DNA from: Dyadobacter sp. CY356
GTDB lineage: Bacteria > Bacteroidota > Bacteroidia > Cytophagales > Spirosomataceae
Length of the DNA: 64,000 bases
Reading direction: 5' to 3'
Assembly (NCBI RefSeq): GCF_021440195.1
Contig: NZ_JAJTSZ010000002.1
Span: 1 to 64,000, forward strand
In this document: in pieces, positions 38,152 through 45,956 of the stretch
Numbering within the stretch: the stretch's first letter is position 1
How the letters are laid out: the number at the start of each line of letters is the position of its first letter
Translations under genes and position numbers: made by a program
The notes under the pieces: model-generated
The model's input: the letters and a program-made list of their open reading frames with translations, nothing else
Told to the model about the DNA's origin: nothing
The model's database searches: none

Positions 38152-38767
38152 AACAATTTATGAAAGATAGTTTTTAGAAGGGATGCCAATAACGTAACTT
38201 GAATATTCAAACCTCGGTCACGTTACATCCAATCTAAAAATAAAAGTGGTTAATGTCAACCTGATTATTAAATAATTACAGAATTTTTATTAACTGGTAC
38301 TTGTTGATTAAATTAAGGAAAGCATTAAGGAAGTTTAGCCGACTGGCATCATATTTTTTACTCAACAGCCCGGTGAACTCCTTTGCTTAAATCAGATAGG
38401 TGATTAGCGGACCAATATCGATAGTTTATGGGGGCCTATCAGTAGAGAATTCGGAGCCCATTGATCATACCAAGTGGGAATTACGGCCATATTGTTTCGG
38501 TCCGAATTAACCAGTTTAAGTGATTGATTGGAGCATCGTAACTCGGGGTAGAGAGTAAGCAATTAATGGTCAATCTGCTTCGGACTATAGCGGTCAAGGT
38601 ATCCGGATTCCCCATACTATAATACTTTTTAATTGGTTGGATTAGCTTATCTTCTTCAAGATGCTTCTAGTAAAATTTTGAAGACTTGCTGGATTAGGTC
38701 ACAATAAAAAAATGGTTACCAGCGATAACACCTAGAATGTAGAATTGCGGCTTCATAAGTAAAGAAA
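38152..38767. other. Intergenic stretch without a gene
   Basis: About 616 bases upstream of the caspase-like gene and downstream of the 134-aa gene hold no reading frame I can support, and no strong hairpin or repeat. The base composition resembles its neighbours. Confidence 0.45.
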
Positions 38768-39172
38768 TTACCTGTCTGCAAGCACAAATGCCCAGCTTCC
38801 TTCTCCCTTAGGTACCAAATGTTTGATTAGAGTATAGTCAGCCGTGGAAAGATGCAATGAGACCAAATCCTCTGAACCGTCGGGGTTCGCCCTGATAAAT
38901 TCTTTGGGGGGAGTTGCCCTGGCATCCCGGTAATACATCGGAATTCCTTTGGAGAAGGCTTCTCTATGAAGATTTGTGATTACTTCCGCCGCTCTTTCAT
39001 TGGTCTGCTGCAAAGAAAGACCATTGGGTAGAGGCTGCTGTAATTCCGATTCCTGCTGTTTGAACAGAATTTCATCCAGATAACTCAGAAATTGTGAATC
39101 GCCTTTAAGATCGCTTTTAAGTTCTTCTATATCTTCAATAGGATGAAAGAGCCGAAAGTCTCCCATTTTCAT
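38768..39172 (-). CDS. Hypothetical 134-aa protein
   Basis: This protein is not recognised. It is soluble, acidic at the start (IEDIEELKSDLKGDSQ) and has an aromatic C-terminus. Start codons at residues 1 and 3 are both possible. It stands alone, 200 nt from the serine hydrolase operon and 616 nt from the caspase pair, on the same strand as both. The regular codon pattern supports a real gene. Confidence 0.55.
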   Translation of the reverse strand: MKMGDFRLFHPIEDIEELKSDLKGDSQFLSYLDEILFKQQESELQQPLPNGLSLQQTNERAAEVITNLHREAFSKGIPMYYRDARATPPKEFIRANPDGSEDLVSLHLSTADYTLIKHLVPKGEGSWAFVLADR

Positions 39173-39372
39173 ATCTCATTTCCTTGACCGCCATTCCCTT
39201 ACTTTTATGATTACTTACAAATTTAACGATTTGGTATATAAAAACTATGCGTGGCGCAGCACTGATTTATAAAACACAAAAATGTGACTGAAAATCTGAT
39301 TTTTAGCAAATTCTTTGACATTGCTTTGCGTAAAAATGCCGACTGACCTGTAAACCGATTACTTATGCTCAT

Positions 39373-40506
39373 TTATTCCTTAATTTTATTAAAGGCTCCC
39401 AAGAGTTCAAAAGGCAGTTCATAAATATCGGGTTCACCTTCGGCATAGTTTCTCATCAATATAATTCCATAATTGTTCTCTTTGGCAAAAGCAAAATTAG
39501 CCGTATAACCAGCAACCGCCCCTCCGTGATTAATAATGGTCAATCCTTTCTCCTGATTAATGAAAAAACCTGCACCGTAAAAATTTTGTTCGCCAATCCC
39601 AATCATTTTATTTTGCATCATTCTCAAATTTTCAGTCGTTAACAGATTGGGTGCAGCACCCTGGATACAGCGCATGAACTTTGCCAGATCATTCGGAGTG
39701 GAATATATACCACCATTAGGAACTTTGTATCCGCGCCCGGCGTGCTCTGACAGAGGTGTTTCCGTATCCGTTCTCCCACCTGAAAGCTCCTGCATCCCAA
39801 CTGACAAATCTGAAAGTTTCTTATTGGGTACAACAAAATAACTAGAATTCATATGCAACGGCTCAAAGAGCCTCTTCTGTATTAATTCAATGAAAGGCTT
39901 CTGCGCTGCCCTCGAAAGAGCCAGGCCTAAAATTCCGTATCCAATATTTGAATAGCTAAATTTTTCGCCAGGGTTGGATTCAAAGGACGTGGTCGGAATG
40001 GACTGCAAAATTTTACTTTCCCACTGCTGAATGGGTCCTGACGCAGCATCTGGTAAGCCTGGTTCTCTGGTCAATCCGGAGGTATGCGTGGCCAATTGCT
40101 GAAAGGTAATTTTGGTATGATCCGAATATCCTTTCAGTTTTTTTACCTCAGGAAGATATAATTCAACAGGATCATTCAGATGAATAATGCTATCCTGCAC
40201 TAAAAGCATCATTAAAAACGCTGTGAAAGGCTTGGAAATTGAGCCAATTCGATAAATCGTAGCCGTATCTGCCATAGCATGAGTTGACACATTGGAAACG
40301 CCATAGGCCTTTGACCAGATGAGCTGATCTCCTTTTAGAATAGCGCCGGATATACTTCTATCCTTGGGCAGGCTTTCTGAAATGACCTTTTCAAGTTCCT
40401 GGATAATTTCTTTCTCTGTATTTTTTTCTTCAAAATCATGGTGGGATGATGAACAGCTAAGAAAAAGGATCGGGAGTATAATATGACATAATACGTTTTT
40501 CATCAT
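39373..40506 (-). CDS. Class C beta-lactamase-like serine hydrolase, lipoprotein
   Basis: This is a 377-aa protein. Start ATG at 40506 immediately follows the response-regulator stop (one base between), so it is translationally coupled. The signal peptide ends in a lipobox-like LFLSCSSS. The serine-hydrolase motifs are SISK (nucleophile Ser with Lys), YSNIGYG (Tyr-x-Asn) and NHGGAVAGY near the end. This family includes class C beta-lactamases, DD-peptidases and peptide-modifying esterases. Its place as the last gene of an ABC transporter/LytTR operon suggests it works on the compound the transporter handles. Beta-lactam resistance cannot be inferred from this alone. Confidence 0.8.
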   Translation of the reverse strand: MMKNVLCHIILPILFLSCSSSHHDFEEKNTEKEIIQELEKVISESLPKDRSISGAILKGDQLIWSKAYGVSNVSTHAMADTATIYRIGSISKPFTAFLMMLLVQDSIIHLNDPVELYLPEVKKLKGYSDHTKITFQQLATHTSGLTREPGLPDAASGPIQQWESKILQSIPTTSFESNPGEKFSYSNIGYGILGLALSRAAQKPFIELIQKRLFEPLHMNSSYFVVPNKKLSDLSVGMQELSGGRTDTETPLSEHAGRGYKVPNGGIYSTPNDLAKFMRCIQGAAPNLLTTENLRMMQNKMIGIGEQNFYGAGFFINQEKGLTIINHGGAVAGYTANFAFAKENNYGIILMRNYAEGEPDIYELPFELLGAFNKIKE

Positions 40507-40507
40507 T

Positions 40508-41236
40508 TTAAATAGGCTTTCCTGAATTTTTAACATGATAGCTGGTTAGCAGATCCATAAAATTTTGTCTGTAACTTCCACCTAACGGAATATACTTATT
40601 TGCAACAAGCAGCTGATGATTCTCAAATTTGGTCAGGTAGGATAATGAGATAATAAAAGACCTGTGCACCTGAATAAACTGCTCTTGCGGAAGTAGCTTC
40701 AAAGCTTCTTTTATAGATAACCTTGTATTGATCTTTCTATCGCTGGTTACAAAATTTACGAAGTTACCTTCAGCCTCAATGTATTGAATCATTTCAAAAT
40801 TGATCTTAAATGATTCATGACCGCTTTTAACGATGACAAAGTTGGATACATTTTCTCTGTCGCTATCATACATTCCCCTTCCGGTTTTGTAAACAGCATG
40901 GGCCTTATTACAGGCCGTTAAAAACCTGTCGAATAAAATGGGCTTTACCAGGTAGTCAACAGCACTGACCTCGTAGCTTTCGGCTGCATAGCTGCTGTAA
41001 GCTGTTGTAAACACAACCATCGGGGGATCAGGAAGACTTTTAATTAAATTTAAGCCTGAAATATCAGGCATAGAAATATCCATGAAAACCAGATCAACAG
41101 CATTATCATGCATGTAATCCAGCGCTTTAAAGGCATCGATAAATACTTTTTTTAACCTGATAAACGGAATCTTTTCTGAATGGTACCTTATCACATCCAG
41201 CGCCAGTGGCTCATCATCAATTGCTATACATTCCAT
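40508..41236 (-). CDS. LytTR response regulator
   Basis: In this 242-aa protein, residues 1-120 form a receiver domain with DDEPL, the phospho-acceptor Asp in LVFMDISMPDISG, and Lys in DYLVKPI. Residues ~140-240 form a LytTR DNA-binding domain (IQYIEAEGNFVNF, then FIQVHRSFIISLSYL). Its start overlaps the kinase gene by 20 nt, the usual LytS-LytT coupling. It probably activates the ABC transporter and serine-hydrolase genes of this operon. Confidence 0.9.
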   Translation of the reverse strand: MECIAIDDEPLALDVIRYHSEKIPFIRLKKVFIDAFKALDYMHDNAVDLVFMDISMPDISGLNLIKSLPDPPMVVFTTAYSSYAAESYEVSAVDYLVKPILFDRFLTACNKAHAVYKTGRGMYDSDRENVSNFVIVKSGHESFKINFEMIQYIEAEGNFVNFVTSDRKINTRLSIKEALKLLPQEQFIQVHRSFIISLSYLTKFENHQLLVANKYIPLGGSYRQNFMDLLTSYHVKNSGKPI

Positions 41237-42668
41237 CTGAAAGCTTGATTTTTAAATTTACGTTGAATATCCCATCTCTCTGATCAACCGTTAACGTATG
41301 AGAATCAGGGTATAAGTGCGTTAGTCTTTGTCTTACGTTCGCCAGCCCCAGACCCGTGCTGATTGGCCTATCCTTATGCTCATGAACGGAATTTTGAACT
41401 GAGAAGGCCAGTTCATCGGCGACCAGATCGATTTTCATCTCTATAATGGATGGGCTTCTTGTGCTGATTCCGTGCTTAAATGCATTTTCGATAAAAGGAA
41501 TAAGTAGCATGGGCGCAATCAAAAGCGCGCAGGAATGATCAATTTTAAAGTCAGTTGTAATTTTATTTTGCCGGTCTATTCTTAATTTTTGCAGGTTGAT
41601 ATACTGCTCAATATATTCAAGTTCCCTGGTAAGCAGCACAAGATCCTGTTTGCAATCTTCCAGCATGTAGCGCATTAAACCACTCAGACCGGCGACACTC
41701 TGAACCGTTTTGGGGCTGTTTTCCTGCATAGCCTGGGAATAGATGTTATTGAGCGTATTGAACAGAAAATGCGGATGGACCTGAAACTTTAAAAGATCCA
41801 GCTGAGCAATCAGTTTATCTGATTCCAGTTGCTTGCGCAGGTTTTCATGTCTAAACCAGTCTTTTGAAAACCGGTACAAAAAGGAAGCTAGTAGTATAAG
41901 AAGTTTAAATGCCAGCGAGGGAATTATAGTTTTTGTTAATACTGCTGTTTGTTGAGCCGTAAATAGCGGGACGCTATAAATAGCCCATTCCAATACCATC
42001 GATATAGGAATCAGCAATAACAATAAAGAAAAATACAATGTGTATTTGCCCTTGGATAAATAACGGGGTATAAACCAGAATACGTTAAGGTAGAAAAATG
42101 ACAGGCTTATCGTCAGAAGCAGCAAAGAATAGACTGCTTTAAAGAGAAACAAAAGAGGTTCATTTTCAGGCGTCCATTGTGGATAATCCGTAATCCTGAG
42201 CAAAAACAACATCCCGATAATAAGAATGTGCAGGGATATTTCGGCGAATGTGCTGACCTTCTTATAAATAACAAGATCCTTTATAAATTGAAAAAAATTG
42301 GACAGCAGTAACACAATTATGGTTTTCAGGAAAGCGATTGCTCCGAATAAAATGATTGATTCAGCAATCGTATTTGGTGATCTGCCTCTGAGAAATACAG
42401 GCTCGAGTTTTAGCAGGTAATCAAAAAAGAATTCCAAGCCGGCAAGGCCTGTGAAGAGCAGTACAATCACACAGCTATATTGAAACCAGGATTTATTACG
42501 GCCTAAATAATAAGGAACAAAAACATAAACATTGATGTAAAAACCTACCATGCCCGTTATCCAGGTTACAGGATTATAGAAGAATGGCACATGGGCAACT
42601 TTAAATGCGATCAGGTAGGCCAGTAGCCATACTAAAATATGAATTGTGATATGAATCGATTTTTTCAA
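41217..42668 (-). CDS. LytS-type sensor histidine kinase
   Basis: This 483-aa protein has about eight hydrophobic segments in its first ~270 residues (membrane sensor). A short coiled linker and a His_kinase domain with HPHFLFNTLNNIYS (~298-311) follow, then an HATPase region with IPFIENAFKHG. It lies 7 nt from the permease gene upstream and overlaps the regulator downstream. It likely senses a membrane-active compound or the loaded transporter. Confidence 0.88.
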   Translation of the reverse strand: MKKSIHITIHILVWLLAYLIAFKVAHVPFFYNPVTWITGMVGFYINVYVFVPYYLGRNKSWFQYSCVIVLLFTGLAGLEFFFDYLLKLEPVFLRGRSPNTIAESIILFGAIAFLKTIIVLLLSNFFQFIKDLVIYKKVSTFAEISLHILIIGMLFLLRITDYPQWTPENEPLLFLFKAVYSLLLLTISLSFFYLNVFWFIPRYLSKGKYTLYFSLLLLLIPISMVLEWAIYSVPLFTAQQTAVLTKTIIPSLAFKLLILLASFLYRFSKDWFRHENLRKQLESDKLIAQLDLLKFQVHPHFLFNTLNNIYSQAMQENSPKTVQSVAGLSGLMRYMLEDCKQDLVLLTRELEYIEQYINLQKLRIDRQNKITTDFKIDHSCALLIAPMLLIPFIENAFKHGISTRSPSIIEMKIDLVADELAFSVQNSVHEHKDRPISTGLGLANVRQRLTHLYPDSHTLTVDQRDGIFNVNLKIKLSDGMYSN

Positions 42669-42675
42669 AACCCTT

Positions 42676-43443
42676 TTAGCTTATTTCCCTTTTTGAAGAT
42701 ACATAAAATCCTGCTGCTGACAGAAATACCAATGAGATCACAGCAATACTGACATACGAATCCCAAATTCCTGCATCCTGTCTATTGGTTGACAATGAAG
42801 GATATGAATATGGTAAGAACTCTATATATTTCCATGAAGAGGCTATTCCCGTTCCCACGGTTAAGCAAAATCCAATGACCATAGGAACTATAAAAGAACG
42901 GAAATTGAAACTGAGAAAAAATTGAAATCCAATAATCGCAGATGATGCCAGCATCATTTTTAATGACATCATCAGACTCTCTCCAAAAAAGCTCGGAGCG
43001 TAAAAACCAAATTCAGGCTTAATCAGGATGAGAAGATAGCCGAATAGCTGGACAAATAACGTTAGGCTGACAGCCGTGAGAATGTTTAGAAAGATGAATG
43101 ACAGTAATTTGTATAAATAAACGGAGCTTTTGGAAACAGGAAGCGTATAAACCTGTTTCCACATGTTATTTGAGTGCTCAATGGAATTAATGAGCGACGC
43201 TTCAAGAATAATCGTCAGTGGTAACAGCAAACCTGCCCAAAATTTTTGCAGATGATAGATGTATCCTTTCCAAGGATTTATGCCAGGAACAACCAATTTA
43301 TGCCCTTCTGAAATATATATGACAAAACTTAAAAAGGCAATAAATAACGGGAGTGCAACAGCCACGACAATGGCCAATGTATTTTTGAGCTTTTGCAGTT
43401 CTGCATAAAACCTCATGATTGGATTAAAGACGCTCTGAATCAT
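42676..43443 (-). CDS. ABC-2 type permease
   Basis: This 255-aa protein is dominated by hydrophobic segments: about six helices (~20-43, ~60-85, ~105-130, ~145-175, ~180-205, ~225-247). The start overlaps the ATPase gene by 20 nt. It is the membrane part of a BcrA/B-type exporter, of which the 302-aa ATPase is the motor. Substrates of such exporters include peptide antibiotics; the actual one is unknown. Confidence 0.82.
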   Translation of the reverse strand: MIQSVFNPIMRFYAELQKLKNTLAIVVAVALPLFIAFLSFVIYISEGHKLVVPGINPWKGYIYHLQKFWAGLLLPLTIILEASLINSIEHSNNMWKQVYTLPVSKSSVYLYKLLSFIFLNILTAVSLTLFVQLFGYLLILIKPEFGFYAPSFFGESLMMSLKMMLASSAIIGFQFFLSFNFRSFIVPMVIGFCLTVGTGIASSWKYIEFLPYSYPSLSTNRQDAGIWDSYVSIAVISLVFLSAAGFYVSSKREIS

Positions 43444-44332
43444 TTGCTGTAAGATTAAAAAATAGTTCTTCTAAATTTTGACTTTTGGTTTCGAGCCTGT
43501 AGATATCCAGTTCGTTTCTAAAAAGGGTATTTGAAATAACCGCCGCATCATTTCTTTCCTTGATTGCTATTTCCAGCAAGCCGTTAGTTACCCGGACGGG
43601 AAAATGCTGTGCGATCAAACCCGCTGCCTTGCTATTGTCTGAGGTGTCTGCTATTAATAGCTTGGCATATTTGTCTCTGAGCTCAGAAGTTTTCCCCTGA
43701 AATACCAGCTTCCCTTCATTGAGGATCGCCAGATGGCTGCACAGCATCTCTACTTCATACAGCAGATGGCTTGAAATAAAAATAGTTTTACCAAAGTCAT
43801 GGTTGAGCATTTTGATTAAATGTCTCATGTCACGGATTCCTGCCGGATCAAGACCATTTGTAGGTTCATCCAGAATTAACAGGTCCGGATCGGTGAGCAG
43901 CGCAGCAGCGATACCAAGCCTTTGCTTCATCCCCAATGAGTATTTGCTTACTTTTTTACTTCCATCATCAGTAAGCGAAACAATGCTAAGAAGCTGTTCT
44001 ATTCTTTTTTTTGGCGTTGATGTAAGATTGCATAAAATGTGCAGATTATCGTATCCGCTCAGATGATTATACAATGCAGGATACTCAATTAGCGAGCCTG
44101 TATTTCTCAGAATTTCTATCCTGTGGGTCCGTATATCTTTCCCAAAAAGCATAATGCTTTTTTCAGGCACGTGAGCAAGGCCTAGCAAGGCCCTGATTGT
44201 TGTTGTTTTACCTGAGCCGTTAGGCCCCAGAAAGCCGAATATGCTTCCCTGCTGAACCGCAAGATCAATTCCGTTCAGAACAGGTTTACCTCCGAAATCG
44301 TACTTCAATGAGTTAGTCTCTATTATATTCAT
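43424..44332 (-). CDS. ABC transporter ATPase
   Basis: This 302-aa protein has Walker A GPNGSGKTT (~37-45), the signature YSLGMKQRLG (~130-139), Walker B LLILDEPTNGLDP (~150-162) and the H-loop ISSHLLYE (~187). The subfamily is typical of bacitracin/lantibiotic-export ATPases (BcrA-like). It is the first gene of the operon ATPase-permease-kinase-regulator-serine hydrolase. Confidence 0.88.
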   Translation of the reverse strand: MNIIETNSLKYDFGGKPVLNGIDLAVQQGSIFGFLGPNGSGKTTTIRALLGLAHVPEKSIMLFGKDIRTHRIEILRNTGSLIEYPALYNHLSGYDNLHILCNLTSTPKKRIEQLLSIVSLTDDGSKKVSKYSLGMKQRLGIAAALLTDPDLLILDEPTNGLDPAGIRDMRHLIKMLNHDFGKTIFISSHLLYEVEMLCSHLAILNEGKLVFQGKTSELRDKYAKLLIADTSDNSKAAGLIAQHFPVRVTNGLLEIAIKERNDAAVISNTLFRNELDIYRLETKSQNLEELFFNLTANDSERL

Positions 44333-44502
44333 GAGACCAAGGTATGATCATAACCTATTCTTAAAAAGCTAATGGTGTGAATACTATGCGAGGTAATGCG
44401 AAGGCTATGAAAACTGATTTAAGCGTTTTTCAGAATGTCTAAAACGTGCGAAGACGGGTAAACATAACCAAGAGAACATTCTGGCCAGATCTGCCCTAGA
44501 GC

Positions 44503-44625
44503 TCATATCAATTTGTTTCTTGCCATTGCCAGCCAGCTTAGCTTTTCAAATGGTAGAATTTTAATGCTTGAATCTTGTGCTGCATTCACGATTTGAATAT
44601 ACTTTAACTGCCTACGCCAGTTTGG
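44503..44625 (-). pseudogene. Start-less gene fragment
   Basis: A 40-codon minus-strand frame is preceded by an in-frame TAG (44626-44628). It reads WRRQLKYIQIVNAAQDSSIK and then ILPFEKLSWLAMARNKLI, ending at TGA 44503-44505. It reads as the genuine C-terminus of a protein I do not recognise. Only this end survives. Confidence 0.35.
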
Positions 44626-44782
44626 CTAACCGATCCAATGGCAATATTGCCCAGCGGCCACAGCGCCAGCTTTTATTTTAGCTAATGGCGGCCCTGGTAG
44701 CCATATAAGTAGTTAATTTTTGAAGCTTAATTCAAGTACCAACCGCACAGGTTGTCAGTCAGTGCAACGAAAGTTACAAAGC

Positions 44783-44901
44783 AAAAAATGACGGCTTCAA
44801 GGGTAGTCCGCTATTTACCGCGGCTTGGCGCCCCCGGCTTAATGCCGCTCCTTAAACCGCGGGCTACCCTTGCAGCCAAGGGGTAAATCCCGTCATTTTT
44901 T
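44783..44901. repeat. Long inverted repeat upstream of ardA
   Basis: The outer arms AAAAAATGACGG (44783-44794) and CCGTCATTTTTT (44890-44901) are perfect. The inner arms AAGGGTAG (44799-44806) and CTACCCTT (44864-44871) also match, with CCGCGG elements between. The whole 119-bp structure could fold into a cruciform or a strong RNA hairpin. It sits 68 nt before ArdA. ArdA is often expressed early from single-stranded DNA in other elements, so a single-strand promoter is one idea; an attenuator or terminator is another. Confidence 0.65.
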
Positions 44902-44969
44902 CTTTGAGTGGAGATAGCGATTGCTCTGAGCACAACGCCGGGCTAAGCTACTTTAAAGACTTTCAAATC

Positions 44970-45542
44970 ATGAAAAATCTTGAAAACACTCCAAAAATTT
45001 ATGTGGGAACTTACGGACAGTATAATGACGGATCGCTCTTTGGAAAATGGTTTGATCTTTCAGACTATTCTGATAATGAAGAGTTTTACAAAGACTGCTA
45101 TGAATACCACCGAAACGAATTTCTCAGCGACGGCTGCCGGCCAGAGTTAATGTTCCTGGATTGGGAATACATTCCGGATTTTTTAATTTCCGAATGCAGT
45201 CTGCATTCGGAGACATTCAAGTACTTTGAACTGACTGATGAAATGAACCTGGAACGCGCAGAAGCATTTGAGATTTACTGTTCCAGCATCGTATCATGGC
45301 CTTCAAACGGAAATGATTTAGAAGAAACGCTACAAGGATTTGAAGAATCTTATCAAGGGACCTTTTCAGGATCGATGAAAGACCCTAAGCTTGAATTTAC
45401 ATATCAATATATCGAAGAGACAGGAATGCTGATAAATGCTCCTGACATACTTGTAAGGTATTTTGATTACGAAGCCTTTTCAAGGGACTTATTTCTGGAA
45501 GGGTATAGTGAATATGATGGTCATGTTTTCGCCGACTATTGA
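44970..45542 (+). CDS. ardA: ArdA-family antirestriction protein
   Basis: This is a 190-aa protein. Start ATG 44970 gives MKNLENTPKIYVGTYGQYND, matching the N-terminus of ArdA. An earlier in-frame start at 44904 falls next to the inverted repeat and is unlikely. Following motifs, LFGKWFDLSDY and ELMFLDWEYIP, are characteristic. ArdA is an acidic DNA mimic that blocks type I restriction enzymes, protecting an incoming element. The protein is strongly acidic as expected. Its presence implies that the element enters new hosts as DNA, though no transfer machinery is seen here. Confidence 0.9.
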   Translation: MKNLENTPKIYVGTYGQYNDGSLFGKWFDLSDYSDNEEFYKDCYEYHRNEFLSDGCRPELMFLDWEYIPDFLISECSLHSETFKYFELTDEMNLERAEAFEIYCSSIVSWPSNGNDLEETLQGFEESYQGTFSGSMKDPKLEFTYQYIEETGMLINAPDILVRYFDYEAFSRDLFLEGYSEYDGHVFADY

Positions 45543-45543
45543 A

Positions 45544-45596
45544 TTATCCTTCAAAGAGCCTGATAAGTCATACACTTTCAGGCTCTTTGAAGATAA
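45544..45596. repeat. Long hairpin after ardA
   Basis: A perfect 14-bp stem TTCAAAGAGCCTGA (45550-45563) / TCAGGCTCTTTGAA (45578-45591), extended by TTATC/GATAA, begins 2 nt after the ArdA stop. There is no T run on either strand, so it is probably an RNA-stabilising structure or a weak terminator. Confidence 0.65.
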
Positions 45597-45722
45597 ATAG
45601 CATTAATTCCATCTGCGTTACAATAAAAAAGATTCTTTTCATTCCGACGGGATCTTATGGAACGGTCAATAAACTCCCTTTTCCTAGTTTTCCGGCTTGT
45701 TTAACTTTAAAGACAGTGGGAT

Positions 45723-45893
45723 ATGGAAGAGGAGCATAAGGAAAGCAAAGGAATGACACCGGAGAGGGTTGTTAAAATATTGGCAAGACATCATGAAATT
45801 ATCACCGTCCAACAGGCAAAAAAGATGTTAGAAATGGTGAATTTACTTGCCGGAATCGCAGTAAATCAGTATCTTAGGAATACCAAAAGTTAG
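45723..45893 (+). CDS. 56-aa protein before the serine recombinase
   Basis: This small gene runs from ATG 45723 to TAG 45891-45893. The product begins MEEEHKESKG, then TPERVVKILARHHEIITV and QQAKKMLEMVNLLAGIA. It is a charged helical protein. It lies 63 nt upstream of the recombinase on the same strand and is followed by a T run (six T, 45895-45900). The position and size fit a recombination directionality factor or other helper of the serine recombinase. I know no homologue well enough to name one. Confidence 0.6.
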   Translation: MEEEHKESKGMTPERVVKILARHHEIITVQQAKKMLEMVNLLAGIAVNQYLRNTKS

Positions 45894-45956
45894 CTTTTTT
45901 TAAAGCTGCTGATTTAGAGTCGAATAATTATTACTTCATTAATCGATTTTTTTAAG

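Larger units (their letters stand above)
44333..44969. other. Non-coding region before the antirestriction gene
   Basis: No intact gene is seen. The region contains the perfect palindrome GGCAATATTGCC near 44640, a start-less gene fragment at 44503-44625 and the long inverted repeat at 44783-44901 (separate entries). It is the upstream region of two divergent units: the ABC operon (minus) and ArdA (plus). Confidence 0.5.
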
